This document shows, in pieces, positions 34,456-46,626 of a stretch of DNA of 64,000 nucleotides. Source of the DNA: Persicaria tinctoria (Eukaryota; Streptophyta; Magnoliopsida; Caryophyllales; Polygonaceae); NCBI GenBank assembly GCA_037127255.1, contig JBANSL010000009.1:1918001-1982000 (forward strand), written 5' to 3'. The notes beneath the pieces are model-generated. The model had not been told where the DNA came from. It searched no databases and saw only the letters and a list, made by a program, of their open reading frames with translations. Position 1 is the first letter of the stretch; each line of letters starts with the position of its first letter. Position numbers and translations under genes: made by a program.

Positions 34456-37400
34456 ATGAAAGTTAGTTTCTGGAACTGTAGAGGGATCGGTCGACCCACG
34501 TTTTGGACAGAGATTAGCACGTGGTGCAAATCCGAACATATCCAATTACTAGCACTTGCTGAAACAAAAACAGAAAACATCCCTCCGCCTTCGACATATG
34601 GAAGGGGCGGGGTTTGATAAAGCAATTTGGTCCCTAGCTACTGGTAAATCTGGTGGCTTGGGAATACTCTGGAAGGAAAAGTGTTTGCTAAATGAAACCA
34701 TTGAAGTGATAACACAATGGCCCAGGGCAATAGTCCTTAAATATACCAACATCTTAGACAACTTTTCGTGTCTGATATGGTTCATCTATGCTCCCCCCCA
34801 GGAGCAACATAAGCCCAGATTTTGGAACCAGGTAATTGCGGAAATAAGACAGGTAACAATCCCATGCATTGTCATGGGTGACTATAATGAAATAGGGTGT
34901 TTCTTGGACAAAGAAGGCGGTGCGATAACTCATCCGCGAAGGTTTGTTAGGCTCGCGGACATCAAAAACCAATGTTCACTGGTGGATATTCCTGCATGGG
35001 GAAACCATTTTACATGGAGAAAGAAACAGACTGACATTGGGAACATAAAAGAAAAAATCGATCGGGTGTTGGTTCAGCATGACATAATGCATCAGTACCC
35101 CACCATCTGCACCAAAAATGGTGCCTTCACCACATCTGACCATTGCTCAATTACCATTGAACTGAATACCAGTCAAACATTCAAACCCCCACCCTTCAAA
35201 TTTGAAAATGTATGGCTACAAAGGAAGGATTTTAAAAATATTATGAAACAAGCATGGAGACTTAGATGCCATGGATCGGCAATGTATCAGTTAGTCAGGA
35301 AAACGAAACTCTTAAAACAAAAGGCAAAGAGCTGGAACAAAAGCACGTTTGGTAACATCTTCAGGCAACTGGCAAAAGTAGAAACGCAAATTTTGCTATT
35401 ACAGCAAGGTAGGCAAAACAACTCCACAGGCAACGTGGTCAAAAGAGAAGCTAACTTGATCAAGAAAAAAGAAAGACTTCTACTCTTTCAGAAAGCATAC
35501 TGGAATCAACGAGCAAAATCTAAGCACATTAAATTATCAGACTCCAATACTGGATATTTTCATAGAATCGCATCGGGCAAAAGAAACAGAAAATTCATCC
35601 GCAGCATAACGACATCTGAAGGCACTCAGATAACAGGTGAAAATAACATAAATAATGAAATCAGAAAGGACTTTCAAAAAAGATTTACAAAACAACCAAT
35701 CAACAGGGAAAAACTGAATGACTTTCTTACCCTAGTCTCTCAAGATATAACAAATGAGGAAAACACCGAGTTAATAGCTATACCCTCAAACGGTGAAATA
35801 AAAAATGCAGCATTATGCTTAGGAAGAAATAAGGCCCCAGGACCTGACGGCATAACTGCTGAATTTTACAAAGCCTCATGGGATGTGGTCGATCCCTCGG
35901 TTATTAGAGCAGTAAAGAGTAGAAGTCTTTCTTTACAAAGCCTCAGGAAGGTTACTTAAACAAATAAACCATACTTTCATTACACTACTACCAAAAATAG
36001 ATAACCCAACCACAACGGGTCACTACAGACCCATTAGTCTGTGCTCAACAATCTATAAAATTATTTCAAAAATATTAACAGAGCGATTGAACAAAGTTTT
36101 GGGAAAACTGATTAACCTGCAACAAGGAGCCTTTGTATCGGATAGAGCTATTCAGGATAATGTACTCATAGCTCATGAAATCTTTCATTCTTTCAAAACT
36201 AGGAGGGGTAGGACAGGGTGGCTGGCCCTCAAATTAGACATGGAGAAGGCCTATGACCGTGTTGACTGGGACTTCACGGAGGCTGTCATGTTAAAATTTG
36301 GATTCCACCCAACCTTTATAAATTGGATCAAGGAATGCATCACATCTGTCTCGTTTTCTGTATTAGTGAATAATGGACCGACAGATCTCTTCACCCCAAC
36401 AAGAGGCTTACGACAGGGAGATCCCTTATCACCGTTCCTGTTTATCCTCGGTGCAGAGGTCTTGGCCCGTAAACTGGCCAAGGAGGCACTGGCCCATGAC
36501 AAATCGCTTGGGTTCAGGTTTGGCCACTCTGGCCCCTGTATCCCATTCCTTGCGTTTGCAGATGACATACTCATCTTCCTAAAAGGAAGCAATGAGGCTT
36601 GCATCAAAGTTAAAACCATTCTTGACGACTACTGCAAATCTCTGGCCAGAAAGTGAACTACCACAAATCAACTTTCCAAGCCTCACCCGGCGTCAATCGC
36701 TCAAGAACGGTCGAGCTCGGCCAAGTGCTTGGCATCAACCACTCTCACTCGGTAGAGAAATACCTGGGTTGTCCCATTATTAACGGCAGAGTTAATAACG
36801 ATACATTTAAGGAAGTTGTCACGAAAACCAAAGATCAACTGAGTAAATGGAGGGCGGACTCATTATCCCAACAGGGAAGAGCCACACTCATAGGATCAAA
36901 CCTATCTGCAAAACCATTATACATAATGCAAAACTTCATGCTACCGGCTGCAATGCATAGTGAGCTAGACACGATTAACAGAAGTTTCTTCTGGAACAAG
37001 GATGCGCAACACAAACCATTAATTGGATGGGACAAAATTTGTAAATCAAAGAAAGCAGGGGGCTTAGGTATTAGAAAAGCCAAAGAAATGAATGAGGCTC
37101 TGCAACTAAAGCTACTATGGAAAATCTTAGCCGAAACAAACAGCACATGGGTCCAGGTAATCACATACAAATACCTAAAGGGAACACATATACTTAAGTA
37201 CGAGAAAACTGGGAATATGTCCTGGCAATGGGCCAAATTAACAAGTCTGCTACAAAAGTTCAAAACCGGGATCATCTGGACCATTGGAAATGGAAAATCG
37301 GTAAAATTCTGGACTAACAATTGGGTATCTGAAAAACCTTTGAGGGGTAGACCAGAATGCCCGACACAAATTGATAGCAATGAAACGGTCAACGAATATA

Positions 37401-38599
37401 TTATAAATGGACAATGGTGGGTAGAGAAACTCCGTAGGGTGCTTCCGAGTGTGTTGGTGGATGACATACTCTCGGTCCAGCTACCTGTTACCCCATTAGA
37501 GGATAGGCTCTACTGGTGGCCTGACAAACACGGTTGGTTTACTACATCTTCTGCCTACAAATTTATCATGAATGAGCCGAAAAACGAACACAGAGACTAC
37601 GAATGGATATGGAAACTTAATCTACCACCTAAAATAAAGAACTTCCTATGGAAAATATCTCGGTCGGGCTTGCCCGCTAAGGCCAGACTTGCCTCACGTG
37701 GGGTCTCTGTGCCTTCGGCGTGTGATCGGTGCTTCGGCTGTATGGAGGATCATACCCATATTCTAACATAATGTTTCCCTGAGCTGACTAGAAATCACCT
37801 AAGTAAAACAGAGCAACAAAAGCTTCAACAAACTACGGCTAGAACTAGGGATACAGGTGAATTGATGAACTGGTTACGCAACCTACCAAAAACAAAAATA
37901 CAAGCCATTGCCACAAGGTGGTGGGGTATATGGTACTTCCGAAATGGGGTAACATTCAGAAACCAAAAATCACCCACAGCAAACAGTATTGACGCATTTT
38001 CCATTAAACAAATGGAGAACTGGAACCGGGCATGCCAATTTGAGGAGGATGATCACACTAACCAACAAGTAAGATATCTCGTACAAACTAAAAACTATAA
38101 ACAAACTGACAAAAGGAAACACGATAAATGGAAAAGGCCACCATGTGGAACATATAAAATCAATTTCGATGGGTCAGCACTACGTAATGGGGCGAGCTCC
38201 GCTGGTATGATCATCAGAGACTGGAACGCAAACCCCATTCAAATGTCATACTTAAAACTAGGTCGTTCATCACCCCTACAGGCTGAAGCCGAAGCTCTTA
38301 GGCTGGGGGTGGTAGAGGCCAGAAAATTAAATATCCAGAACATTATCTTTGAAGGCGACTCCAAAATCATTATTGACTACATGAGAGGTAAAACCTGATG
38401 CCCGTGGGAAGTAGAAATGACCTTATCCGACATCCAATCCATCATTCGAAATGTGAGGAAAGTTTCCTTTTCTCATACTCCTCACGCAGGCAACAGAGTG
38501 GCTGATAAGGTTGTACACCTTTGTCACTCTGCCTATGGGGTCCAACTAACAACTATCAAAGATCTTCAGGATCTCATCCGTCTGGATGCTCTTGGGTAG
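34456..38599 (+). pseudogene. LINE ORF2: endonuclease, reverse transcriptase, RNase H (broken)
   Basis: ORF2 nicks target DNA and copies the RNA. It starts MKVSFWNCRGIG at 34456. The apurinic endonuclease shows Asn in WNCRG, Glu in LAETK, Asp/Asn in GDYN and the SDH motif near 35137. Reverse transcriptase follows from about 35820 with KAPGPDG, LKLDMEKAYDRVDW, RGLRQGDPLSPFLF and the catalytic FADD (36560). Then come the zf-RVT Cys region (37.2-37.75 kb) and an RNase H domain with Asp in INFDGS, Glu in AEAEAL and Asp in EGDS (38.16-38.37 kb). Breaks: frameshifts near 34612, 35925 and 36650, and in-frame stops TAA 37769-37771 and TGA 38396-38398. Catalytic residues are kept, so decay is recent. 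Confidence 0.88.
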
Positions 38600-38815
38600 T
38601 TTCCTACCCAAATTCTTACCTAATCAAAAAACAAAAAACTAACATCACTGAAGTGAAATATCTAAAAGTTGAGAGTATGAGAATAATATTTTCAAAATTT
38701 CCAATTCATCTTATTAGTCTTTTATTTGTTGGGTTTTACGGAGTAGATAATAGAGGTAGACGTTTTTGCTTGATTTGGTCAGGGAGGAAGATAAAAATAA
38801 AAAAATGAATACATT

Positions 38816-39802
38816 CCAGCAGACTGGATTTGAAAACTTAATATTCCTCTTAATATTAGAAATTTTATTTGGAAAATTATTTTAGATATCTTACCTACCA
38901 CGACCCGTCTAAATAGATATATAAATAGAGTTCCTAGTACTTGCTCTCTTTGTAATTTTGATACAGAAGATACAAATCATTTATTGTTTAATTGTCGGAT
39001 CACAAGAGCCCTTATTCAAAATCTAGGTGTTAAGTTGGGAAAATGTTATAATATTTCAAATTTAACAAGTAATGTTTCGGAAAATATTTTAAATACTAGG
39101 GCTCTTAATATAGATTTTACAGACTTATGTCATTTATGGCACTCTGTTTGGGAGCTCAGAAATAGAATTATTTTTCGCAATACTTCGGATACAGGTATTA
39201 TCTATGCTCTAACTCAAACTATAGACAAAATCTCATGTTGGAATAAACAGCAGGTAAAAACGAAGTTACCTAAACGTGTTAGACCTCCTGATAAATTGAT
39301 TTGGAAATGCCCTCCAATAAATGTTATTAAGATCAATGTAGATGCTTCGGTGAAAATTGATACTCAACCGCAGGTTGGTTGTATTGTTAGGAAAAATGAC
39401 GGTCTAGTTCTTCGGATTCATAATTGTAACGTTAGGATGAGTTCGGTCATTCAAGCATAAGCTTTTGCAGTTTATACAGGTATAAGACTGGTGGCGGAGA
39501 TGGGGATTCGAAGAGTAATAATTGAAAGTGATTGTGCAATCATCGTCAATGTCATCAATCAAGTGAACAATATACCATGGGAGGTCGCTCAAATAATCCA
39601 AGAGATCCATTCATTAAGCAAAGAGTTTGAGAGCGTCACAATTCAGCACTGTTATAGAGAGGCAAATGGTGCAGATGATTTTCTAGCTAAATCTCAGTTG
39701 AATTGTAATTTAATTTTGAGTTCTTGTTGTTGTGGGTTCCAGAACATCATCTTGCGAGATGATCATGGATGTCGTTAATACATCCAATTTATTGTCTACT
39801 GT
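38816..39802 (+). pseudogene. 5'-truncated second LINE copy (zf-RVT and RNase H end only)
   Basis: From about 38830 the translation follows a LINE 3' end of another family: a decayed NFIWK..ILPT region, CSLCNFDTEDTNHLLFNC (zf-RVT, about 38940), then RNase H with INVDAS, a broken QA-stop-AFAVYTG site at 39458-39460, ESDCAIIV and the final ANGADDFLAK. It ends at TAA 39777-39779 followed by an A-run. The flanks AAAAAATGAATACATT (38800-38815) and AAAAAATGAATAAATT (39805-39820) match with one difference, a probable target-site duplication, so the copy inserted already truncated. Confidence 0.72.
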
Positions 39803-39820
39803 AAAAAAAATGAATAAATT

Positions 39821-40300
39821 AAGTAGGCATGTGATATGAGGTGGATCCCACCATCTTGTCTACGTATCGTTGTTTTTTTTTTCTTAATTTCAAATCCGAC
39901 TTCATCCTCAATAAACTATCGAGTCTAGCACGAACTCGCGGAAGGAATTCGGCTAGTGTCGTTGTTGGCGCCCGCCGATCTATGCGATTTTGCGCCAATT
40001 TGTTTATTAAGTTGCAAGCACGAAATCGTATCCTTTAGTGGATCAATTCTAGGGTTTTCTCATCCCATTAAGTACTATAATTACCCCTCTAGCCTAGGTT
40101 TTTCATTCATTCATTCAATACACAATTCATACATTAATTCTCTCTCTCTGATAGGGTTCCACCTCCCTTTGGGGACGATTTAGTCTCTTTTATTTATATT
40201 GTTCATGAAGATAGTCATGCTAGACTAATCTTCCGTTCATGCATCCCGCTTGTCAAGACGTTGGTTTGGCTATCAATTCCAAGTTATATTTATCTTATCT
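39821..40300. other. Unassigned sequence between LINE and Helitron
   Basis: No gene is supported. 39.88-40.20 kb has leader-like C/T-rich sequence (TTCATTCATTCATTCAATAC, CTCTCTCTCTGATAGGG) that could be the remains of a promoter or an LTR, but no pair or frame supports this. Confidence 0.4.
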
Positions 40301-40318
40301 ATCTATTAATTAATATTA

Positions 40319-40976
40319 CTAATTCTGCTAGCATTTTGCTGACGTGTCGCTCTATAAATTAAAGTTGAATTTTTTAATCAAAAGTTTACTTTCTTATTAA
40401 TCGATGTTATTAAGGGAAGTTTAAATATTTGTTTCCTATATTATATTCATCACAATCATATTAAAAATGTCTAGACAATTAATTCAAATGTCAACATAAA
40501 AATCTAATAAAAATCTATTAATCTATCTATCTATCTATCTATTAATATTACTAATTCTGCTAGCATTTTGCTGACGTGTCGCTCTGTAAATTAAAGTTCA
40601 TTTTTTTAATCAAAAGTTTCCTTTCTTATTAATCGATGTTATTAAGGGAAGTTTAAATATTTGTTTCCTATATTATATTCATCACAATCATATTAAAAAT
40701 GTCTAGACAATTAATTCAAATGTCAAAATAAAAATCTAATAAAAATCTATTAATCTATACATCTATCTATTAATATTACTAATTCTGCTAGCATTTTGCT
40801 GACATGTCGCTCTGTAAATTAAAGTTGAATTTTTTAATCAGAAGTTTCCTTTCTTATTAATCGATGTTATTAAGGGAAGTTTAAATATTTGTTTCCTATA
40901 TTATATTCATCACAATCGTATTAAAAATGTCTAGACAATTAATTCAAATGTCAAAATAAAAATCTAATAATAATAA
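40319..40976. repeat. Three tandem ~230-bp Helitron 5'-end units
   Basis: The anchor CTAATTCTGCTAGC occurs at 40319, 40551 and 40779, each followed by ATTTTGCTGACRTGTCGCTC and a closely similar ~200-bp body ending in CTATCTATC-type sequence. The last unit is shortened. A fourth, diverged anchor at 41697 begins the next Helitron. Confidence 0.85.
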
Positions 40977-41456
40977 TCTATATAAACTCTTAATTTAGAA
41001 GAATTTATGATGATGTGTCAAGCTTAGAGAAATTTTAGGAGCCTCGACCAATCATTATTTTTGCCATTTTTCTTTGATTTTCTTTAATTCTATTTTCTTT
41101 TTCTTTTTCCTTTAATTCTCTTTTTTCTTTAATTTTACTAACTATTGGGCTTAATTCAAAACATTGATCTTATCCTAAATTGTAATTTTAGTAGTTTTTT
41201 TTCTCTATAAAAACAATCTATATAAACTCTTAATTTAGAAGAATTTATGATGATGTGTCAAGCTTAGAGAAATTTTAGGAGCCTCGACCAATCATTATTT
41301 TTCCCATTTTTCTTTGATTTTCTTTAATTCTATTTTCTTTTTCTTTTTCCTTTAATTCTCTTTTTTCTTTAATTTTACTAACTATTGGGCTTAATTCAAA
41401 ACATTGATCTTAGCCTAAATTATAATTTTAGTAGTTTTTTTTCTCTATAAAAACAA
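40977..41456. repeat. Two tandem 240-bp Helitron-type units
   Basis: AATCTATATAAACTCTTAAT begins at about 40976 and again at 41216; the two 240-bp units are nearly identical. Each contains GATGATGTGTCAAGC close to its start, a phrase common just inside plant Helitron 5' ends. Confidence 0.85.
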
Positions 41457-41691
41457 TGGGATTAATTCAAAACATAAAATTAATAATAAGAAAATATAAA
41501 ATTAATATTGGTAATCTACATCTATATCTATATATATCTATATATACTACTTTAATCGTTTTCTCAACCCATGAGTTTAATTCAAAATATTTAATTATCT
41601 GAACTTTTACAATTATGTTATAATATTAATTTAATATATAAGTAAGATTTTATTTATAAAAAGTCGCGCCATGGCGCGTGGATCATACTAG

Positions 41692-43366
41692 TTATACTAA
41701 TTCTGCTAGCATTATACTGACGTGTCACGCCCACAATTAAACTTAATTTTTTTTTATTCAAATGGTATTTTCTTATTGGTCAATATTATTGCTGAAATTT
41801 TAAAATACACGTTTCATATTTTAAACATATTTGTTTCCTATTTTCATATTAATCAAAAGTGTCATTTCTTATTAATCGATATTATTAAGGGAAGATTAAA
41901 TATTTGTTTCCAATATTATATTTATCAGTCATATTAAAAATGGATAGATATTTAATTCAAATGTCAAAATAAAAAGTAATTATAAAAATCAATGATTCTC
42001 AAAATCATATTTCTTCTCAAAATTTATATATTATACGGTATAGGCATCTTTTTTCTTGAAATTTTTTAAATATTTTTGGAGATGGAAGCGAAACATCATT
42101 AATTTTAAGAAGAGATTATTTTTGCACATGTTATCCTTCAAAAATTGTAGAAAAAATAATTATCGAAAATGAATAAATCTATATTAACTCTACACATTCT
42201 ACATGACATCTATTTAAATTTTTAACCTAAGATTTTTTCAGATAGAAATTATATTTATTCTAATCGTCTTAAATGACTATTAGGAATAGTAAAAAGAAGA
42301 ACATTTTAAGATCTACATACAAAAATTGAAGAATTTTTAGAAAAGCAAATGTGAAATTTGAATAAATAAATAAAAGCTCTTTTAAGATTAATTTCTGGGT
42401 GTTTGGCTTCAAATATTGAAGAAAAAAAAAATTCAAAATGATATTTTACACCTATATTTATTTTTTACAACCTAGAAGGCCCTTATTATAATTTCAATAT
42501 TTTAAGGCTTGCAAAAGTTTTTTTTTATGAAGTTAGGAAAAATAATCTATTTGTGAATACTCGATTTCAAAAATTATTTATAAAAATCACTTAGAGCCAA
42601 AAAAAAAAAAATCTTACAATTTACTTATTTTAGATATCTTAAATAAATATCGAAAACTAAATAATATTTTAAGACTTACAAGCATTACTAATGCTTATTT
42701 TACATCTTAGATGAGGCTTCTTAGATCATTTTTTCACCTTTTAGGATTTTTTTTATTTTTACCATCTTACCTTTATTTTCACTATTAATTTCCCTCTCTT
42801 TCTAGCCATCTTTCTAATGAAAATAATGAATAAGTTATGTATATCTACATAACTTCAAAAGTATTCGCACGATCATGTGCTTATGACAATAATTATATAT
42901 TTATTTCAATTATATTAGGTGGTGTGTTTGAGTATTATTACTACTTTACCTTATTAAATCATTTTAAAAGTTTGTATTGTATCTCTTTCCAACTAATTTA
43001 TAAACTACAAAAAAAAAACTTTGTACGTACATATTTTTGTTATAAACAAGTATATATTAATATAGTATATATTATGGATATAGATATATAAAATCAGGGG
43101 CGGATCTACATGTATGAATGGGGATGCTTAAAAAAAATATTTTTATTTTTAGTGTTAATTTCTTCATTTTTTTTCATCAAGAATCCCCAACCCGGGAAAA
43201 AAATTACAAAAGAAATTTTTTTTACCCTTAAACATTCTCGGAATGATGAAAATTTTACCTTCAAGAATCCCCGGAATGACGATCCAGGATCCGCCCCTGT
43301 ATAAAATGATGTTCAAATTAAAATGGATCAAACTCCCGTGCCTTCAAGGCACTGGTATTACACTAG
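41692..43366 (+). mobile_element. Second Helitron, abutting the first head to tail
   Basis: It begins directly after the CTAG of the first element with TTATACTAATTCTGCTAGC and CTGACGTGTCACGCCC. It ends with a 7-bp-stem hairpin GTGCCTT-C-AAGGCAC (43338-43352), ten bases, and CTAG (43363-43366) followed by T. The interior is AT-rich with no gene; short open frames lack domains. A 205-bp hAT MITE is nested at 43095-43299. Confidence 0.65.
43095..43299. mobile_element. hAT-type MITE with 8-bp target duplication
   Basis: The ends CAGGGGCGGATCTAC and (reverse strand) CAGGGGCGGATCCTGG are imperfect terminal inverted repeats, and TATAAAAT flanks both sides (43087-43094 and 43300-43307). Eight-base duplications and CAGGGGCGGA ends are hAT features. 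Length is 205 bp, non-coding, nested in the second Helitron. Confidence 0.88.
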
Positions 43367-43403
43367 TTATTTCTATTTCATTTGTTATATAGTATTGTTG
43401 TTA

Positions 43404-44768
43404 GGAAAAACAACTGGAAATAATACGAACTATTAATAATGGATCAAAAATAATACGAACTTTAAAAATTATAATTTTATATACAAACTATGTCAAATTA
43501 AACTAATGATGATACAATAGCTACAATTGCAAACTAAAATTTAATTTAGGCTCAAAATATAATTAATAAAAAAAAGTTGGGTAAAAAAATGAAAAATTAA
43601 GCATAATGAATGTTCATCATCCCTAGACTCTCGTACTACTGGCAACCGAGGACAAGCATCAATGGAGGTGGAGATTTATAGGCAACAATGGCGAGATGAA
43701 TCCGAGAGCAGTCAAAGCCAAAGGTTGATGGTGGGGCGGTGACATTGATGGTTGAATAATGAAACACGAACTACTTAATTGGTTTCAGATCCCACACATT
43801 AAACAACAAAAATCAAACACCAATCAACAATTCAACATGCCAAAATCCAAATCTACCCATCAATTTTGAAACCTTCAAATTACTCTTATTTCTTTCACAA
43901 AAATGTCGGAATTTCAAATAAAACCAACACCTCATAAGGAGAGATTAGTGGGGAAGGCAGATATGGAAGAAAGGGGATGATGGAGGCAAAAAGGGACGAC
44001 GAAAGCGAAGACGTGAGGGCCTGGAAAAGACTAGTTAGAGGGGATGCAAGGGGCGACAACTCTATGGGGAAGACGATGGCTGAGGGCAGGCACGGAAAGA
44101 AGCTGCAACCCACCCCATTTTGAAAATAGAATAGGTATTATATGGTTGAATGTAGGACAGAAAGTGCGAGTTGTCCTACTGGTGTGAGTTTTGCATTGTA
44201 ACCCCAAAGCCTTACGTTCGAATCTTTCCAACAGCCCACACTCTCAATGAGTATTTTACCCCCTTTTTATCACTAATATATAATATGTCCATCTAATTTT
44301 ATCTGTTTTAGAGCTATATATATATCTCTATTTTTGTTCAAAAATTTTCACAATAATTTTTTTTTTATGTACCCAATAAATTATATACGAGATAGTAAAT
44401 CTAGTTATATCAACTTTAGCACTATATGTCTCTATTTCATTCAATTTTTTTTCACAATAATTTTTCTTGATGGCATAAGGGAATCCAGCATACCCAAACT
44501 TTCATTCCTAGTTCTGTCCCTGGTTGAGGGTCGGAGGCGCAGATCTGGGAGAGACAATGAACAGTAACTTAATTTCTCAATTTTAACCCAAATTTCTTAT
44601 TAATTATAATTTCGGGCCAAATTAATTTTTTATTTGAGAATTTTGACCATTGTATCATTATTGGTTTCATTGAGTATATTTTGTATATAAATTTATAATT
44701 TTTTAAAGTTCGTATTATTTTTGGTTCATCGTTGATATATAGTTCATATTATTTTTAGTCATTTTTCC
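43404..44768. mobile_element. Non-autonomous TIR element with 9-bp duplication (MULE-like)
   Basis: About 85 bp at the left (from GGAAAAACAACTGGAAATAA) reappear inverted at the right (reverse strand from 44768, GGAAAAATGACTAAAAATAA), both with AATAATACGAACTTT further in. The flanks TTGTTGTTA and TTGTTATTA differ at one of nine bases. Long inverted repeats with 9-bp duplications point to a MULE-type element. Internal short frames are not credible genes. A possible SINE lies inside at 44165. Confidence 0.72.
44165..44275 (+). mobile_element. Possible tRNA-derived SINE fragment
   Basis: The segment has a box-A-like TTGTCCTACTGGTG near 44171 and a box-B-like GTTCGAATC at 44216-44224, spaced as in tRNA-derived SINE heads, followed by ACCCCCTTTTTATC. 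No target duplication is established. It could be chance resemblance to a tRNA promoter. Confidence 0.35.
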
Positions 44769-44777
44769 TTGTTATTA

Positions 44778-45304
44778 TGTTGTTGTTTTTTTGTCTTGAT
44801 TAGCTACCTAGACGAAGTTGCATCTAGCTAAGGTTTCGACTACCTCCGCTGTTGCCGGTTGAACTTGAGGAACAGGCTAGGAATCCTAATTGTGTAAGGA
44901 AGTCAACAGATAAGAATCATCTCTTTTCGCGGAAGCGATGACTGAGTTAACAACCAGGTGAGAAGTCAACGATGCGGGGATCAGGGAGTCCCCGCCCCAT
45001 TGCCATCCTTACCGCCTCGAACACAACTGGAAGGATTCTGGCATTGCTCAAAGGAACCAGACACGTTGGTCTGCGTGGAAGCAAGAGACAATGAAAGGGC
45101 GGAAAGTGAATGTCGAGAATACAGGTGAGTCTCAAGATAAATGTTGCGCTTCTCAACGCGGGAGAAAAGAGCAGAAGCCCGCCATGAGAAAAAACATCAT
45201 TGAGAATATATTCACCTTTAACTCCTATTGGGTCTAGTTATGGCTAGGCGGAGCTTCTGATTGGGTGTGGTACGAGATGTCAGATTATCGGGTAGGTTTT
45301 TGGG
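44778..45304. other. Dispersed-repeat segment, diverged copy near 47.62 kb
   Basis: No gene is supported. The stretch at about 44870-44965 (AGGAACAGGCTAGGAATCCT...CATCTCTTTTCGCGGAAGCG) has a diverged plus-strand relative at about 47620-47715 (AGGAACGGTTTAGGAATCTT...TATCTCTTTTAGTAAAAGCG). The two belong to one unknown repeat family or to an old local duplication now split by insertions. Confidence 0.5.
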
Positions 45305-45544
45305 GAGTCTAGATCTCCTGCTCCCACGGTGCACCGCACGGTGTACCACTAAATTATTTCGGATATAATTTTACTTTTAAAAAAAATGCATTTTGCATAC
45401 TTGTATCTACATATTTATAAAATTTTATTTGAAAAAATCATGTTTAAAAAATAAAATTTATTTTCTAATATAATTGATATTTTAATTTTATAAATTTTTT
45501 TAAATGAATTTTTTAATAAAAGTTTATAAATATGTAAATACAGG

Positions 45545-46383
45545 TGAAGGTTCGATAATATAAAACAAAGTAATATAGAAATACTCTAGAAGGGGGGTTG
45601 AATTGAGTATGCCCGTTTTTCGCAGAAAGTCTCAAGACTTTTGGAGCTTGTACCAAAACCTTTGAGATTAAACCTGAATCACAAAGTAAGACAATCGAAC
45701 CAAGTGCGGAAATAAGGTAAAGCAATAAGTAAAGAACACGAGTAATTGTTTACGAGGTTCAGCACAAACTTGGCCTATGTCCCCGCCTAGGGTTCTTCCA
45801 CAACCCTAGGATTCAAAAGGCTTTATTGATTCGCTTAGCTTAGGATCCTAATAGCTCACCGAGAAGCCTCTCTCCTATACAATTGCAATCTAGTCAACTC
45901 ACGTTTCCTTGGAGTCCTAGACCAATCTAGAAGAGCCCCACCTCTCTCAACTATCTAGTACAATCCTCTTACTCTCACAAATCAATAGCCTAGTGCAACT
46001 TACCGAGTTATAAACTCTCGAGTAACACTATACATGAATATATCCTATAAGCTCACAGTGACTCTCAAAGGCTTTGAAATAAACAACAAACTCTAGAGCG
46101 CTTAGCAGAGAGACACTTGGAAGACAGATCTTGCTTGAATGAATGAAAGCTCGTGTAGCACTTGTTGTTTTTGTCTTCTTCTTCCTTTCCTTTATATAAG
46201 AGCATGGAGCGCAAGGGTCTTCAACACCAGATCTTCATCAACGGCTCTTTCGAATCATGGCTTGATCTTGAATCTTCTATTTATGGATACTCCGAAGCCA
46301 TGATCTTATTTGAATTTGATCTCCTCAATATGTACTAAAGGAAAGATATAATCTCGAAATACTTCCTGAAAAGGTTAATCAAA

Positions 46384-46476
<93 letters not shown>

Positions 46477-46626
46477 GGAAGTATATAATAAGATTAAATA
46501 ATATACGGACTTATAAAATAGGTTTTGTATTTCATCAACTGTTAATGCTCCAAGTCCTTTGACGCAAACATCTTGTCAAAGCCTTTGAAACATTTATTCC
46601 GATTTTCATCAAGGGGGGAGTTATCA
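45545..46626. mobile_element. Solo LTR nested in the MULE-like MITE
   Basis: The segment begins TGAAGGTTCGATAAT and ends GGGGGGAGTTATCA, so it has TG...CA ends, and ACAGG flanks both sides (45540-45544 and 46627-46631). Length is 1082 bp. Inside are the phrases CTAGAAGGGGGGTTGAATTG and, near the right end, CATCAAGGGGGGAG, which recall Ty1/copia Sirevirus LTRs; the lineage is a guess. A long TA microsatellite lies inside. Confidence 0.68.
46388..46467. repeat. (TA)n microsatellite, about 40 units
   Basis: Uninterrupted TA dinucleotides run for about 80 bp within the nested solo LTR. Length is likely polymorphic. Confidence 0.95.

Larger units (their letters stand above)
33158..38635 (+). mobile_element. 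Full-length L1-type LINE with 14-bp target-site duplication
   Basis: The element is bracketed by the identical 14-mer AAACTAACATCACT (33144-33157 and 38636-38649). It ends in an A-rich tail (AATCAAAAAACAAAAA). The 5' 1.3 kb holds the leader and a decayed ORF1; from 34456 runs ORF2 with endonuclease, reverse transcriptase, Cys-rich region and RNase H. Length is 5478 bp, near full length for plant L1-type LINEs. The perfect duplication implies a moderately recent insertion, although ORF2 already has frameshifts and stops. Confidence 0.88.
40303..41691 (+). mobile_element. Helitron with repeated 5' ends (first of a head-to-tail pair)
   Basis: The 3' end is clear: a perfect CGCGCCATGGCGCG hairpin (41665-41678), nine spacer bases, then CTAG (41688-41691) followed by T, as expected for Helitron insertion between A and T. 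The 5' side has Helitron-like TCTAT..ATTACTAATTCTGC followed by the GCTGACGTGTC phrase. Two types of 5'-end-like units are tandemly repeated (see the separate repeats), so the exact start is ambiguous. No helicase gene is present; it is non-autonomous. Confidence 0.72.

Noticed and set aside
33357..34466. 369-codon plus-strand open frame in the LINE
   Set aside because: It is not a clean ORF1 product; the frame switches relative to conserved-looking parts and includes a 66-bp duplication. Treated as a decayed ORF1 region.
46388..46467. Possible centromeric or satellite array
   Set aside because: It is only a TA dinucleotide microsatellite in a solo LTR.
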